Shown here piece by piece: positions 46,101 to 55,479 of a stretch of 64,000 nt of DNA (the stretch's first letter is position 1; every line of letters begins with the position of its first letter). Below the pieces are notes generated by a model, which searched no databases, was not told the origin of the DNA, and saw only the letters and a program-made list of their open reading frames with translations. Source of the DNA: Pseudomonadota bacterium (lineage in GTDB: Bacteria; Pseudomonadota; Alphaproteobacteria; Rhizobiales; Xanthobacteraceae); NCBI GenBank assembly GCA_003576765.1, contig QEVP01000009.1:1-64000 (forward strand), written 5' to 3'. A program made the position numbers and the translations under genes.

Positions 46101-46453
46101 ATCCGCCAAACCAGCGGCCGCGTCATGACCGCAACGCGCGCCAGCGTGGCCCCCGGCCGCAAGGCGCGGCGGAGGGCGAGGGAGAGGCACGCCGCCCCCG
46201 CCGCCCCGATCGCCGCAACAAGCCGCGCGTCGAGGCAGAGGCCGGTGCGGCAGCGCCAGCGACTGCCGGAGAGGAGCGCGGGCCCCGCCCGCGTTTTTCC
46301 GGCAAGGGCAAGGAGAAGTTCAAAGGCGGCGCAAAAGAGTTCGACGCGAACCGCCAGCGCGCCGAGCGCGATCGGCCGGTCGATCCCAACTCGCCGTTTG
46401 CCAAGCTGGCCGCGCTCAAGGAACAACTGGCCGCCAACCAGAAGGACAGGTAG
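43190..46453 (+). CDS. Suv3-like RNA helicase with long low-complexity tail
   Basis: A 1087-residue superfamily 2 helicase like mitochondrial Suv3. Walker A is LGPTNTGKT, motif II DEVQ (LAIDEVQLAADLERG), motif III GAATM, then VVMGSLSPRTRN, ATDAIGMGLNLDVDHV and QIAGRAGRASRDGTFG. Residues about 320-810 include Suv3-type helical regions. From about 822 to 965 the chain is rich in Pro, Ala and Glu, and the last 120 residues are rich in Arg, Lys and Gly, a probable RNA-binding tail. In mitochondria Suv3 unwinds RNA for a degradosome; a role in RNA decay here is inference. Confidence 0.9.
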   Translation: MMSFPSAGGRAPGAGVTAVLGPTNTGKTFLAIERMLAHSSGAIGLPLRLLAREVYNKVAARAGTEAVALITGEEKIKPRAPRYWVSTVEAMPRDLDVAFLAIDEVQLAADLERGHVFTDRALRYRGRDETLLLGAATMRPLIEKLLPGVSIVTRPRLSQLSFAGERKITRQPRRTAIVAFSADEVYAIAELIRRRHGGAAVVMGSLSPRTRNAQVELFQSGDVDYLVATDAIGMGLNLDVDHVAFASDRKFDGYQFRRLTPAEFAQIAGRAGRASRDGTFGTTGRCEPFEPELVNALQNHAFDSVKILQWRNSDLDFSSLGALEASLARPPNREGLTGAPPADDVRVLAHAARDETARRLAQGAQAVERLWDACQIPDYRRLSPAAHAELVTTLYDFLMRKGRIPDDWFAAQVAQADRIDGGIDTLSARIAQVRTWTFVANRPDWLADPAHWQDTSRAVEDKLSDALHERLTERFVDRRTSVLMRRLRENVMLNTEIGKTGEVVVEGHTIGRLDGFMFAPEAAEAGSDAKALQAAAQKALAGEIDARAERLAAAPDDQLVLASDGVLRWTGDAVGRLMAADDVLHPRVRILADERLTGAPRDAVQVRLDLWLATHIQKLLGPLFDLAKAEDVTGIARGIAFQLVEALGVLERQKIAAELKDLDQPSRATLRKYGVRFGAYHIYIPTLLKPGARALASLLWAIRQDNVDLSALAGAQQLAGSGRTSFAADPAINRDAYRALGYRLAGDRAVRVDILERLADLIRPALAWREGAAGEKPPGAFDGRGFVVTQAMTSLAGSAGESFASILKSLGYRMELRAPLPEPPPVQAAAPAPEEAPPPEALPASDAASAALPDAADQPAAVEAAADAPQLENSAEHVTSVAASAEPPQAVEPAPEPAPPPDEPASDEPAPQALASDDAAPAEPAEVEVTDAAAPLEVTDAEAAPVPAETAAAAEPAAPPAMVEVWRPAGHPPNQRPRHDRNARQRGPRPQGAAEGEGEARRPRRPDRRNKPRVEAEAGAAAPATAGEERGPRPRFSGKGKEKFKGGAKEFDANRQRAERDRPVDPNSPFAKLAALKEQLAANQKDR

Positions 46454-46456
46454 CGC

Positions 46457-46930
46457 CTACGCGATCACCGATGCCGTGATCGCCTGCAGCGCCATGGCGG
46501 CATTCTGCGGCGTGAGCCGAACCTGTAGACCGCGCTGGCCGCCGTTGACGTAGACGCGCTCGTGCCCGAGCGCTGCGATCTCGATCACTGTGGGGACTTT
46601 CCGCATCTGCCCGAACGGGCTGATGCCGCCGACCTTGTAGCCGGTGATGCGCTCGGCATCGGCCGGCTTCATCATCTCGGCGGCTTTCCCGCCGAACGCC
46701 GCCGCCAGCTTCTTCATCGAGACTTCGTGGTCGGACGGCACGATGACGCACACCGGCTTGCCATCGACACGCGCCATCAGCGTCTTGAGCACGCGCGCCG
46801 GCAACTCGCCCAGCGCTTCGGCGGCCTGAAGGCCGATGCGGTCGGCGTCGGGATCGTAATCGTAAGTGTGAACGGTGAAGGCGACGCCCGCCGCGTCCAG
46901 CGCCTTCGTCGCGCGGGTCACCTTCGACAT
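46457..46930 (-). CDS. YbaK/EbsC-type aminoacyl-tRNA deacylase
   Basis: A 157-residue protein of the YbaK family, which hydrolyses Cys-tRNA-Pro. The catalytic lysine is in [13 protein letters not shown], and [18 protein letters not shown] and the ending [17 protein letters not shown] are typical. It is convergent with the helicase gene, stop codons 3 bp apart. Confidence 0.93.
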   Translation of the reverse strand: MSKVTRATKALDAAGVAFTVHTYDYDPDADRIGLQAAEALGELPARVLKTLMARVDGKPVCVIVPSDHEVSMKKLAAAFGGKAAEMMKPADAERITGYKVGGISPFGQMRKVPTVIEIAALGHERVYVNGGQRGLQVRLTPQNAAMALQAITASVIA

Positions 46931-47211
46931 GTCGGCCTCCTGTCACGGTTCACGTTAAGACGCCTCATGCCTCGGGGATGTCCGGCCGCGCCGTCAAGCC
47001 CTGCCGGTTGACGTTGCCTTTACCATGCCGGGGAACGCGCGATTCACCACGCCGCGCGAAAGCCGCTTGGCCTGCAAGGCGCACGCTTGCCTGTGGCAGC
47101 GGTGCATCGGCGATTAACGCCGCAGCAACTTTAACAGTGTATCACCGCAATCGATCGAATTGCGCCGAAGTCGCGGGGCTCGGTCGTTCCGTTGCGTTGC
47201 GTGAGTTGCGT

Positions 47212-48537
47212 ATGTTCCGAGTACGTCAGCGGCCGGGTGGCGCGCGCCTCGCGCCATTCTGCTTCGGTCTTTGCGTCTTCGCGCTGCAGCCGACGCAGAC
47301 CGCCTATCAGGACCTCGCCGCCTTGCTGGCGCGCCAGCCCGGTGTCACCGAGCGCTGGCAGCAGCAGACCATTCCCAACGCGTTCCGTTCGATTCAAGTC
47401 GCAACCTTCGGCTTCTCGCGCCCGATCGGCACCGCGACGCCGGAAAGCACTCCCTATCTGCTCGCAAGCCTCGGCGAGATGCCGGGGCAGCTCGCGCGCG
47501 CGTTGACGCGGCGGGCGCTCGGCGAGCCGGTGCGGCCGCTTCAACCCTCCGACTACCCGGTCGTCGATCGCACGCTGAAAGGGCCGCGGCTGGTGCTGCC
47601 GGCGCGCCCCACGCTGCCCGACGATGCCGCGCCGAGCGCACCGGCGGGGGAAGCGGCGCAAGCCGCGGCGCTCGATGCCGAACTGACCGCAGCGCTCAAT
47701 GCGCCGCCACTGCCGCAATACGAAGAGGATGCCGACGACGCCACGAGCGCGCCGGAGCCGGCTGCGATGGCCGCCGCCCCGCCGCCGAGCGGCTTCTCCG
47801 TGCGTACCGCCGGACTTTATTTCGGCAGCGATGCTCTTGGCGTCGCCGGCGGTTCGCTGATGCGCTGGCAGCCCGGCGAGGAGCCGGTGATCGTGGTGCC
47901 GCGCGCCGATCCCGATCTCAAGACCGCCGCACTCGCGGTCGCGCCGGCGTCGCCCACCGAGGCTGGCGAGACGCAGGCCGGCAAGGGCCTGGTCGAGGCC
48001 GCCAAGCCGCATCTGAAAAGCCCGGCCGAGCGCTTGAAGCTCGATACCAAGGCGCGCGCCAAGGCCGAGAAATGCCTCGCCGAAGCCGTTTACTTCGAAG
48101 CGCGCGGCGAGCCGGTGCGCGGCCAGATCGCGGTGGCGCAGGTGGTGATGAACCGGGTGTTCTCCGGCTTCTATCCGACGACCGTGTGTGGCGTCGTCTA
48201 CCAGAACGCCCACCGCAAGTTCGCCTGCCAGTTCACCTTCGCCTGCGACAACGTCGCCGACGTGGTGCGCGAGCCGGAGATGTGGGTGCGGGCGAAGAAG
48301 ATCGCCAAGGCGACGCTCGATGGCCATCTGTGGCTGCCGGAGGTCGCGAAATCCACGCACTATCACGCCTACTGGGTGCGGCCGCGCTGGGTGCGCGAGA
48401 TGCGCCGCATGTACAAGCTCGGCGTCCATACTTTCTACCGGCCGCGCAACTGGGGTGACGGAGCCGACGCGCCGAAATGGGGCACGCCGGAAGAAACCGC
48501 GGCCATCGCCGCAAGGCTCGCCGCGATCAAGAACTGA
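47212..48537 (+). CDS. SleB-type cell wall hydrolase
   Basis: A 441-residue protein. The N-terminus ([20 protein letters not shown]) has a hydrophobic stretch that may be a signal or anchor. Residues about 100-290 are a Pro/Ala-rich linker, and the C-terminal domain (about 295-420) is Hydrolase_2: [20 protein letters not shown] with the catalytic glutamate, [20 protein letters not shown], and CQFTFACD. SleB enzymes cleave cortex peptidoglycan in spore formers; in alphaproteobacteria the homologues are thought to act in wall remodelling. The start at ATG 47212 is the first near the hydrophobic stretch; in-frame TTG codons lie just before. Confidence 0.85.
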   Translation: MFRVRQRPGGARLAPFCFGLCVFALQPTQTAYQDLAALLARQPGVTERWQQQTIPNAFRSIQVATFGFSRPIGTATPESTPYLLASLGEMPGQLARALTRRALGEPVRPLQPSDYPVVDRTLKGPRLVLPARPTLPDDAAPSAPAGEAAQAAALDAELTAALNAPPLPQYEEDADDATSAPEPAAMAAAPPPSGFSVRTAGLYFGSDALGVAGGSLMRWQPGEEPVIVVPRADPDLKTAALAVAPASPTEAGETQAGKGLVEAAKPHLKSPAERLKLDTKARAKAEKCLAEAVYFEARGEPVRGQIAVAQVVMNRVFSGFYPTTVCGVVYQNAHRKFACQFTFACDNVADVVREPEMWVRAKKIAKATLDGHLWLPEVAKSTHYHAYWVRPRWVREMRRMYKLGVHTFYRPRNWGDGADAPKWGTPEETAAIAARLAAIKN

Positions 48538-48631
48538 CGGTGCCCGCGACTGCCGCGCGGCGGGGGTTGGCACGAGCGTCCGATCTGTCGTAGCAACGGT
48601 TGCAGCATCACGACAGCGACGGGAGAGGCGC

Positions 48632-49618
48632 GTGGCGACATTCAAGGCGATCCGGATCGACAAGGCCGACAAGGGGACCACGGCGGCGCTGACGCAGTTC
48701 GATGAAGCCGAGTTGATGGACGGCGACGTCACCGTTGCCGTCGAGTGGTCCACCGTCAATTACAAGGATGGCCTTGCCATCGCCGGCAAGGCGCCGGTGG
48801 TGCGGCGTTTCCCGATGATCGCCGGCATCGACTTCGCCGGCACCGTGACGCAGTCCTCGCATCCCGACTGGAAGGCGGGCGACAAGGTGGTCGCCAACGG
48901 CTGGGGCATGGGCGAGACCCATCTCGGCGCCTACGCCGAGAAGGCGCGCGTGCCGGGCGACTGGCTGGTGCGGCTGCCGGCGAACATGTCGGCGCGCGAT
49001 GCGATGGCGATCGGCACCGCCGGCTATACGGCGATGCTGTCGGTGCTGGCGCTGGAACGGCACGGCCTCACTCCTGACGACGGCCCGGTGGTGGTTACGG
49101 GCGCGGCCGGCGGCGTCGGCTCGGTCGCGATCGCGCTGCTGGCCAAGCTCGGCTATCAGGTCATCGCGTCGACCGGGCGCGCGGCGGAGGCCGACTACCT
49201 GCGCGGCCTCGGCGCCACCGAGATCATCGACCGCAACGAACTGTCCGGCCCCGCCAAGCCGCTCGCCAAGGAACGCTGGGCCGGCGGCATTGACAGCGTC
49301 GGCTCCACCACGCTCGCCAATCTGTTGTCGATGACGAAATATCGCGGCGCCATCGCCGCCTGCGGGCTGGCCGGCGGTATGGACCTGCCGTCGTCGGTGG
49401 CACCTTTCATTTTACGCGGAGTGTGCCTTTTGGGCATCGATTCCGTGATGTGCCCGATTGCGCTCAGGCGAACCGCATGGGAACGCCTGGCGAGCGATCT
49501 CGACCGCGGGAAACTGGCTGAAATCACGCGGGAAATCTCGCTCGACGAGGTGCTGGCCAAGGCCCCGGAGATTCTCTCCGGCAAGGTCCGCGGCCGCATC
49601 GTCGTGAAGATCGCTTGA
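48632..49618 (+). CDS. acuI: Acrylyl-CoA reductase-like MDR protein (AcuI/YhdH family)
   Basis: A 328-residue zinc-free medium-chain reductase. It uses NADPH to reduce acrylyl-CoA to propionyl-CoA and so protects cells from acrylate. Typical segments are [26 protein letters not shown], the cofactor loop [22 protein letters not shown], and [13 protein letters not shown]. It starts at GTG 48632 with GGGAG in front, which gives the family length (329 in Rhodobacter). No dimethylsulfoniopropionate genes are nearby, so use in 3-hydroxypropionate or propionate metabolism is more likely. Confidence 0.9.
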   Translation: MATFKAIRIDKADKGTTAALTQFDEAELMDGDVTVAVEWSTVNYKDGLAIAGKAPVVRRFPMIAGIDFAGTVTQSSHPDWKAGDKVVANGWGMGETHLGAYAEKARVPGDWLVRLPANMSARDAMAIGTAGYTAMLSVLALERHGLTPDDGPVVVTGAAGGVGSVAIALLAKLGYQVIASTGRAAEADYLRGLGATEIIDRNELSGPAKPLAKERWAGGIDSVGSTTLANLLSMTKYRGAIAACGLAGGMDLPSSVAPFILRGVCLLGIDSVMCPIALRRTAWERLASDLDRGKLAEITREISLDEVLAKAPEILSGKVRGRIVVKIA

Positions 49619-49732
49619 GCGTGTTCAGACTTTCCCAACCAAGCTGCGCCATTGTCGCCGCAGTTGGTATGGTAAGCAGTGGGTAAAGGGGTGCGCTCGC
49701 CCGCGCACCCGTGCCAGGCGTGGAGTGGCGAT

Positions 49733-50287
49733 ATGCGTTTTGTTCTGGGTGCCGTAGTGGCGGCAGCGATGGCGGTTCCGGCGTTTGCCCAGGAAACGCC
49801 GAAACCGATGAACGCCACCGAGGCTCAGAGCTTCGTAACCGGCAAGGTGTTCGCTTTCACCTGCTTCGACGGCACGCGCGGTGCCGGCCGCGTGTTCGGC
49901 GACGGGTCCGCCGCCGGCAAGGTGCAATTCGGCGGCAAGGGCCCCGAGCGCTACATGCGGGTGCCGGCCAATACGTTGCAGGTGCGCGGCGAAGCGGTCT
50001 GCGCTTCGCTGAAGGGCCTGCCGTTCTCGCCCTGCTTCGACCTGCAGAAATCGAGCGAGCGGTCGTTCCGCGGCTCGGTCTCGGGCATGGGCTTCGCCTA
50101 CTGCGATTTCCATCGTCACGGCACCGGCCACATCATCATGGCACGCTCGCTGTCGTCGCATCGTTCGTCGCGGCCGCGCTCGCTGCACGCCCCCGGCGTG
50201 AAGCAGGAAGCCGATGCCTCGCGCTCGGCGCAGCCGACGACGGTCGGCAGTGCCATGACGTCGGAGCTGCGCCGCTCCACCGACTGA
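49733..50287 (+). CDS. Small exported protein of unknown function
   Basis: A 184-residue protein with a clear signal peptide (MRFVLGAVVAAAMAVPAFAQ). The mature part has four cysteines (FTCFDG, AVCASL, SPCFDL, AYCDFH) that could form two disulfides in the periplasm, and a conserved-looking core GFAYCDFHRHGTGH. The last 40 residues are Ser/Arg-rich and look disordered. I do not recognise a named family. An ATG at 49679 would put 18 residues before the signal peptide and is rejected. Confidence 0.75.
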   Translation: MRFVLGAVVAAAMAVPAFAQETPKPMNATEAQSFVTGKVFAFTCFDGTRGAGRVFGDGSAAGKVQFGGKGPERYMRVPANTLQVRGEAVCASLKGLPFSPCFDLQKSSERSFRGSVSGMGFAYCDFHRHGTGHIIMARSLSSHRSSRPRSLHAPGVKQEADASRSAQPTTVGSAMTSELRRSTD

Positions 50288-50414
50288 GCCGTCCGGCGCG
50301 CGGCCTGATGCGCTGCGCTGGCGACTCGCGCCAGGTCTTCGCGTCAGGTCCTTGCGCTGAATCAATGCGCCGGCGCGCTCCCGCCCCACACTTGCCGGGG
50401 TCAGGAGGCCGAGA

Positions 50415-51557
50415 TTGGCTGACGTTCCGAGTTTGATGGTTGCCGCGGGGCCACCCATGACGCTGCGCGCGGGCGGAGCGTGGACGGTGAGCCATGTCGA
50501 AGCGCTGGAACAGTTGTTCGAGCGCATCCGCCCCGATCTTGCCGAGCCTGCGCATCTGCGCATCGACCTGTCCGCGGTCAGCGCTATCGACACCACGGGA
50601 GCGTGGCTGCTCGAAAAAATCCGCCGGGCTCGCGCCGGCGCAGGCGGTGACGCGCGCGAACCGGAACTGGTCGGGCTCGCGCCGTCGATGGCCGACCTCG
50701 TGCGCGATGTGCAGACGCTCAACCGGCGCACGCCGGCGGCGGAGCCACGGCAGAACTTCATCTTGCGCCAGCTCGACCGCCTCGGCGTGGCGACGCTCGC
50801 CTTGAAGGACGAGGCGGCGGTGTTTCTCGCCATGCTCGGCGCGTTCGCGGCCGCGCTGTTCCGCGTGCTGCGGCGGCCGGCCTCGTTCCGCATGACCTCG
50901 ACCGTCTATCAGTTGTCCCGGGTCGGCTGGCAGGCGATCCCGATCATGATGCTGATCACGTTCCTGATCGGCGCCATCATCGCCCAGCAGGGTATCTTCC
51001 ACTTCCGCCGCTTCGGGGCCGACGCCTATGTCGTGGATATGGTCGGCATTCTGGTGCTGCGCGAGATCGGCGTCCTGATCGTCGCCATCATGGTCGCCGG
51101 CCGCTCGGGCAGCGCCTACACCGCCGAGATCGGCTCGATGAAGATGCGCGAGGAGATCGACGCGCTCTCCACCATGGGGCTCGATCCGGTCGAGGTGCTG
51201 ATCGTGCCGCGTGTCGTCGCGCTCATCATCGCGCTGCCGATCCTGGCCTTTCTCGGGGCAATCGCCGCGCTCTACGGCGGCGGCCTGGTGGCCTGGCTCT
51301 ATGGTGGCATGAGCCCGGCGATCTTCATCGCGCGGCTGCACGAGGCGGTATCAGTCACGCACTTCCAGGTCGGCATCATCAAGGCGCCGTTCATGGCGCT
51401 GGTGATCGGCCTCATCGCCGCCGCGGAGGGCTTGCGCGTGCGCGGCAGCGCCGAATCGCTCGGGCGCCAGACCACGTCCTCGGTGGTGAAATCGATCTTC
51501 CTCGTCATCGTGCTCGATGGCGTGTTCGCCATCTTCTTCGCTTCGATCGGAATGTGA
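50415..51557 (+). CDS. mlaE: MlaE-family lipid ABC transporter permease with N-terminal STAS domain
   Basis: A 380-residue permease of the system that moves phospholipids between the membranes to keep the outer membrane asymmetric. Residues 10-105 form a STAS (MlaB-like) domain; the remainder has five to six membrane helices with the MlaE pattern MVGILVLREIGVLIVAIMVA, AYTAEIGSMKMREEIDALST. It starts at TTG 50415 behind an excellent AGGAGG. Fusion of the STAS part means that no separate mlaB is needed. Its stop overlaps the mlaF start. Confidence 0.93.
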   Translation: MADVPSLMVAAGPPMTLRAGGAWTVSHVEALEQLFERIRPDLAEPAHLRIDLSAVSAIDTTGAWLLEKIRRARAGAGGDAREPELVGLAPSMADLVRDVQTLNRRTPAAEPRQNFILRQLDRLGVATLALKDEAAVFLAMLGAFAAALFRVLRRPASFRMTSTVYQLSRVGWQAIPIMMLITFLIGAIIAQQGIFHFRRFGADAYVVDMVGILVLREIGVLIVAIMVAGRSGSAYTAEIGSMKMREEIDALSTMGLDPVEVLIVPRVVALIIALPILAFLGAIAALYGGGLVAWLYGGMSPAIFIARLHEAVSVTHFQVGIIKAPFMALVIGLIAAAEGLRVRGSAESLGRQTTSSVVKSIFLVIVLDGVFAIFFASIGM

Positions 51558-52321
51558 TGATGGCGGTGACGGACGACTGCGCCATCCGCGTTCGCGATCT
51601 CGTCGTCGGGTTCGGTCGCCGCACCATTCTCGACCGGTTGTCGCTCGACGTCCGGCGCGGCGAGATCATCGGCCTGGTCGGCGCCTCGGGCGGCGGCAAG
51701 TCGGTGTTGATGCGGGCGATCATCGGGCTGTTGCCGATCCGCGGCGGTTCGATCGAGGTCGAGGCGGCGGGCGAGCACGGCGCCATCGGCCGCTGGGGCA
51801 TCCTGTTCCAGCAGGGCGCGTTGTTCTCCTCGCTCAATGCCCGGCAGAACATCCAGTTTCCGCTGCGCGAAAGCGCGCGCGTATCGCAGACCCTGATGGA
51901 CGAGATCGCGACGGCCAAGCTGGAGATGGTCGGCCTTGCGCCGGAAGACGGCGGCAAGTTTCCTTCGGAACTGTCCGGCGGCATGACCAAGCGCGTGGCG
52001 CTGGCGCGCGCGCTCGCGCTCGATCCGGGGATCCTGTTTCTCGACGAGCCGACCTCCGGGCTCGATCCGATCGCCGCCGGCGAGTTCGATTCCCTGATCC
52101 GGATCCTGCAACGGACGCTCGGGCTGACGGTGTTCATGGTAACGCACGACCTCGGCAGCCTGACGGCGATCTGCGACCGGGTGGCGGCGCTTGCCGATGG
52201 CAGGATCGTGGCGCTCGGCACCATGGAGGAGGTTCGCGCCTCCGATCATCCGTGGGTCCGAGCCTATTTTCACGGCAAGCGGGCGCGCATGCTGCGGCCC
52301 GACAGCGGCGAGAGCACCTGA
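51554..52321 (+). CDS. mlaF: MlaF-family ABC transporter ATP-binding protein
   Basis: A 255-residue ATPase with Walker A LVGASGGGKSVLMRAI, Q-loop LFQQGALFSSLNA, signature ELSGGMTKRVALARAL, Walker B ILFLDEPTSGLD and switch histidine in MVTHDL. It overlaps mlaE by 4 bp and mlaD by 1 bp, so the three are made together. Confidence 0.95.
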   Translation: MMMAVTDDCAIRVRDLVVGFGRRTILDRLSLDVRRGEIIGLVGASGGGKSVLMRAIIGLLPIRGGSIEVEAAGEHGAIGRWGILFQQGALFSSLNARQNIQFPLRESARVSQTLMDEIATAKLEMVGLAPEDGGKFPSELSGGMTKRVALARALALDPGILFLDEPTSGLDPIAAGEFDSLIRILQRTLGLTVFMVTHDLGSLTAICDRVAALADGRIVALGTMEEVRASDHPWVRAYFHGKRARMLRPDSGEST

Positions 52322-53427
52322 TGGAAACCCGTGCCCCCTACATCACGATCGGAGCCTTCGTTCTTGCGGTCATCGTCGCGGTGTTCGGCTTCGTCTACTG
52401 GCTCAACACCGGCGGCGGCATCGAGCGGCGCAGCACCTATCGCATCGCCTTCGAGGGACCGGTGCCCGGCCTGTTGACCGGAGCCGCGGTGCTGTTCAAC
52501 GGCATTCGCGTCGGCGAGGTGACGGCGCTCGGCCTCGACGCCGGCAGGCCGCGCGGCGTGGCCGCGACCATCGCGGTCGCGGAGACGACGCCGGTGCGCA
52601 AGGACACCCGGGTCGGGCTCGATTTCCAGGGGCTGACCGGCGTGCCGGTGGTGGCGCTCGAAGGCGGCGACGGCACCGAGCCGCTCGCAGCCGGCGGCGT
52701 GCTGGTCGCCGACAAGAGCGCGGGGCAGGGCATGATGCAGGCGGCGCGCGCGGCGCTCAGCCGCGCCGATGCGGTGCTGGCCGACAATGCCGAGCCGCTG
52801 CGCGAGACGCTGGCGTCGTTCCGCACCTTTGCCGACGCGCTGGCGCGCAACACGCCGCGGCTGGAAGGCATCGTCGGCGGGCTCGAGCGGATGACCGGCG
52901 GCGGCGCGGCGGCGGTGCGCAAGGTGTCTTACGATTTGCCGGCGGCGGAGACCTTCCCCGAGCCGCGCACCGCGCTCAAGGCCGGGCTTGCGGTTGCCGA
53001 GCCGACCGCCATCGTCCGATTGCAGACGCAGCGTATCCTGCTCGCTGCCGGCGCCGAGGGACCGGAGTTCGAGGACGGCCAGTGGGCCGACTCGTTGCCG
53101 CTTCTGATCCAGGCCCGGCTTTTGCAGAGTTTTGAGAACTACGACATCGCCCACCCGCCGCTGCGGGCCGATAATGGCGCCGACGCCGAAGCCCGCCTTG
53201 TGCTCGACCTGCGCCGGTTCGAGATCGAGCCGGGGCCGCCGTCACGCGCGGTGATCTCGCTCTCGGCCAAGCTTGTCGATCAGGCCGGACACGTCGCTGC
53301 CGCGCGGGTGTTCGATGTCTCACGCGACGTTGCGTCCCTGACCTCCAAGGACGCCGCGGCCGCCTTTGCCGCCGCCTTTACCGATCTTGCCCGCGACGTG
53401 GTGACGTGGACCGCGGCGCAGCCATAG
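52321..53427 (+). CDS. mlaD: MlaD (MCE) protein fused to a PqiC-like auxiliary domain
   Basis: A 368-residue periplasmic component. A membrane anchor (about 8-28) leads to an MCE domain (about 38-118; VPGLLTGAAVLFNGIRVGEV, GLDFQGLTGVPVVALEGG), then a helical stretch (about 130-200). From about 215 to 368 it resembles the ABC-type transport auxiliary lipoprotein (PqiC/PF03886) family: VSYDLPAAE, LQTQRILLAAGAEGPEFEDG, QWADSLPLLIQARLLQSFEN, then alternating strands. In many relatives that domain is a separate lipoprotein; here it has no lipobox because the MCE anchor serves. MCE hexamers form the lipid tunnel; the auxiliary domain's task is unclear. Confidence 0.9.
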   Translation: METRAPYITIGAFVLAVIVAVFGFVYWLNTGGGIERRSTYRIAFEGPVPGLLTGAAVLFNGIRVGEVTALGLDAGRPRGVAATIAVAETTPVRKDTRVGLDFQGLTGVPVVALEGGDGTEPLAAGGVLVADKSAGQGMMQAARAALSRADAVLADNAEPLRETLASFRTFADALARNTPRLEGIVGGLERMTGGGAAAVRKVSYDLPAAETFPEPRTALKAGLAVAEPTAIVRLQTQRILLAAGAEGPEFEDGQWADSLPLLIQARLLQSFENYDIAHPPLRADNGADAEARLVLDLRRFEIEPGPPSRAVISLSAKLVDQAGHVAAARVFDVSRDVASLTSKDAAAAFAAAFTDLARDVVTWTAAQP

Positions 53428-53515
53428 GCCGGGATGAACAATGCGCCGTGGGGCGATAGACTGAAGCCTGCAATTCTGATTTCGCCGGCGGATCGGGCCG
53501 GCGCGAGGCCATGCG

Positions 53516-54769
53516 ATGAAGGTTCTGGTGCTGGGGGCTGGCGTGATCGGCGTCACCTCCGCCTATTATCTTGCGAAGGCCGGCTTCGAGGTGACAGTCA
53601 TCGACCGTCAGCCCGGCCCGGCGCTCGAGACGAGCTTTGCCAATGCCGGCGAGGTGTCGCCCGGTTATGCCTCGCCGTGGGCGGGGCCGGGCGTGCCGTT
53701 CAAGGCGGTGCGCTGGCTGCTGGAGCGCGACGGCCCGCTGGTGGTGCGCCCGCAGTTCAATCCGGCGATGTGGCGCTGGCTTGTTGCCATGCTGCGCAAC
53801 TGCACGGCGGCGCGCTATGCCCGCAACAAGGCGCGCATGGTCGGCATCGCCGAATACAGCCGCGACTGCCTGCGGGCGCTGCGCAGCGAGACCGGCATTG
53901 CCTACGACGAGCGTAGCCTCGGCACGCTGCAACTCTTTCGCAAGCAGGCGCAACTCGACACCATCGGCGGCGACGTCGCCGTGCTCAGCCAGTACGGCGT
54001 GCCGTTCGAGGTGCTGGACCGCGACGGCTGCGTCAGCGCCGAGCCGGGACTGGCCGCGGTGCGCGGCCTCATCGTCGGCGGCCTGCGGCTGCCGGACGAC
54101 GAGACCGGCGACTGCTACCTGTTCACCGTTCAACTGGCGAAGCAGGCGGCGGCGCTCGGCGTGCGCTTCGTTTACGGCACCACGGTACGTTCGCTCGATG
54201 TCGCCGGCGGGCGCGTGGCGCAGGTGACGACGGACAAGGGCGTGTTCGCGGCCGACCGCACTCTGGTTGCGCTGGGCAGTTTTTCGCCGCTGCTGCTGCG
54301 CCCGCTGGGCCTGCGCATTCCGGTCTATCCGGTCAAAGGCTATTCGCTCACCGTGCCGGTCAAGGACGATGCGGCCGCGCCGCAATCGACGGTGATGGAC
54401 GAAAGCTACAAGGTGGCGATCACCCGGCTTGGCGACCGCATCCGTGTCGGCGGCACCGCCGAGGTCGGCGACTATCGCGTCAGGCTTCTGCCGGCGCGTC
54501 GCCGTCCGCTCGACCGCTCGCTGGCCGACCTGTTTCCGAACGGCGGCGATCCGGCCCGCGCGACGTTCTGGAGCGGTCTGCGGCCGATGACGCCGGACGG
54601 CCCGCCGGTGATCGGCGCCACCAGGGTCAGGGGCCTCTACCTCAACACCGGCCACGGCACGCTGGGCTGGACCATGGCCTGCGGGGCAGGCCGCGTGATC
54701 GCCGATCTGATCGCCGACAAGGCACCGGAGATCGCCGTCGAGGGGCTGTCGATCGCGCGCTACGGGTGA
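53516..54769 (+). CDS. dadA: D-amino acid dehydrogenase small subunit-like FAD enzyme
   Basis: A 417-residue flavoprotein oxidising D-amino acids (D-alanine in the best known members) and passing electrons to the quinone pool. It begins [20 protein letters not shown] (FAD loop); [20 protein letters not shown] and the C-terminal [20 protein letters not shown] are DadA hallmarks. No alanine racemase gene is adjacent. It stands alone, 88 bp after mlaD. Confidence 0.92.
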   Translation: MKVLVLGAGVIGVTSAYYLAKAGFEVTVIDRQPGPALETSFANAGEVSPGYASPWAGPGVPFKAVRWLLERDGPLVVRPQFNPAMWRWLVAMLRNCTAARYARNKARMVGIAEYSRDCLRALRSETGIAYDERSLGTLQLFRKQAQLDTIGGDVAVLSQYGVPFEVLDRDGCVSAEPGLAAVRGLIVGGLRLPDDETGDCYLFTVQLAKQAAALGVRFVYGTTVRSLDVAGGRVAQVTTDKGVFAADRTLVALGSFSPLLLRPLGLRIPVYPVKGYSLTVPVKDDAAAPQSTVMDESYKVAITRLGDRIRVGGTAEVGDYRVRLLPARRRPLDRSLADLFPNGGDPARATFWSGLRPMTPDGPPVIGATRVRGLYLNTGHGTLGWTMACGAGRVIADLIADKAPEIAVEGLSIARYG

Positions 54770-54872
54770 GGCGCCAGGCAGCTTGCGGTGCCTGCGATCC
54801 TACGCCCGTATCCACAAACGACAACGCGGGCCAGCGGCCCGTGTCGAAATCATCGCATTGGATAGGGGAGGA

Positions 54873-55145
54873 TCAGCGCGGCGGGCGCGGCGCGCCGGGG
54901 CGGCCACGATCGGCGCCGAATGCCGGCTTCGGCTTCATCGGCAGCAGGCCTTCGCGCTGCAGCTTCTTGCGCGCCAGCTTGCGTGCGCGGCGGACGGCTT
55001 CGGCCTTCTCGCGCGCCTTCTTCTCGGAGGGCTTCTCGTAGTGCCCGCGGAGCTTCATCTCGCGGAAAATCCCCTCGCGCTGCATCTTCTTCTTCAGCGC
55101 CTTGAGGGCCTGATCGACATTGTTATCGCGGACGAGAACTTGCAC
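54873..55145 (-). CDS. rpsU: 30S ribosomal protein S21
   Basis: A 90-residue small-subunit protein involved in initiation. Starting at GTG 55145 ([20 protein letters not shown]) with AAGGA 7 bases upstream, it matches family starts; the longer frame to 55211 adds residues with no match. The C-terminal tail is long, ending [10 protein letters not shown], as in other Hyphomicrobiales. Confidence 0.95.
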   Translation of the reverse strand: MQVLVRDNNVDQALKALKKKMQREGIFREMKLRGHYEKPSEKKAREKAEAVRRARKLARKKLQREGLLPMKPKPAFGADRGRPGAPRPPR

Positions 55146-55479
55146 GCGGCATCCTTTTCCAACTGGACCTGCAAGCGAAATTGCCAAGCGGGTATTGATG
55201 AATTTCGGCACGGCGACATGCGGGCAAAAGCCTGTGCCCGCCGTTCAGGGTGGCGGATGTAGCAGATCAAACCGGGAATGTCCATGTGTCGCGAGGCGGG
55301 GTGGGGCGGAATTTACGCAAGCCCGGACGGCTTTTCGAGGTTTTCCGGAGGATGACCCGGCGGCGCGGGGCAGCTTCCCCGTTGCTGGAACCGGGCGAAT
55401 CGATTCCGGTTGGCACCCGGCCGACCGGCAGGGGCGCGCGGGCGCCCGCCGGGCCGGCCGTTGAGATCGGGGGTTTGTC
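55146..55479. other. Divergent promoter region between rpsU and aqpZ
   Basis: About 330 bp. A 77-codon frame from 55250 on the plus strand has no family pattern and is probably not a gene. No RNA gene or strong palindrome is visible. Confidence 0.4.
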
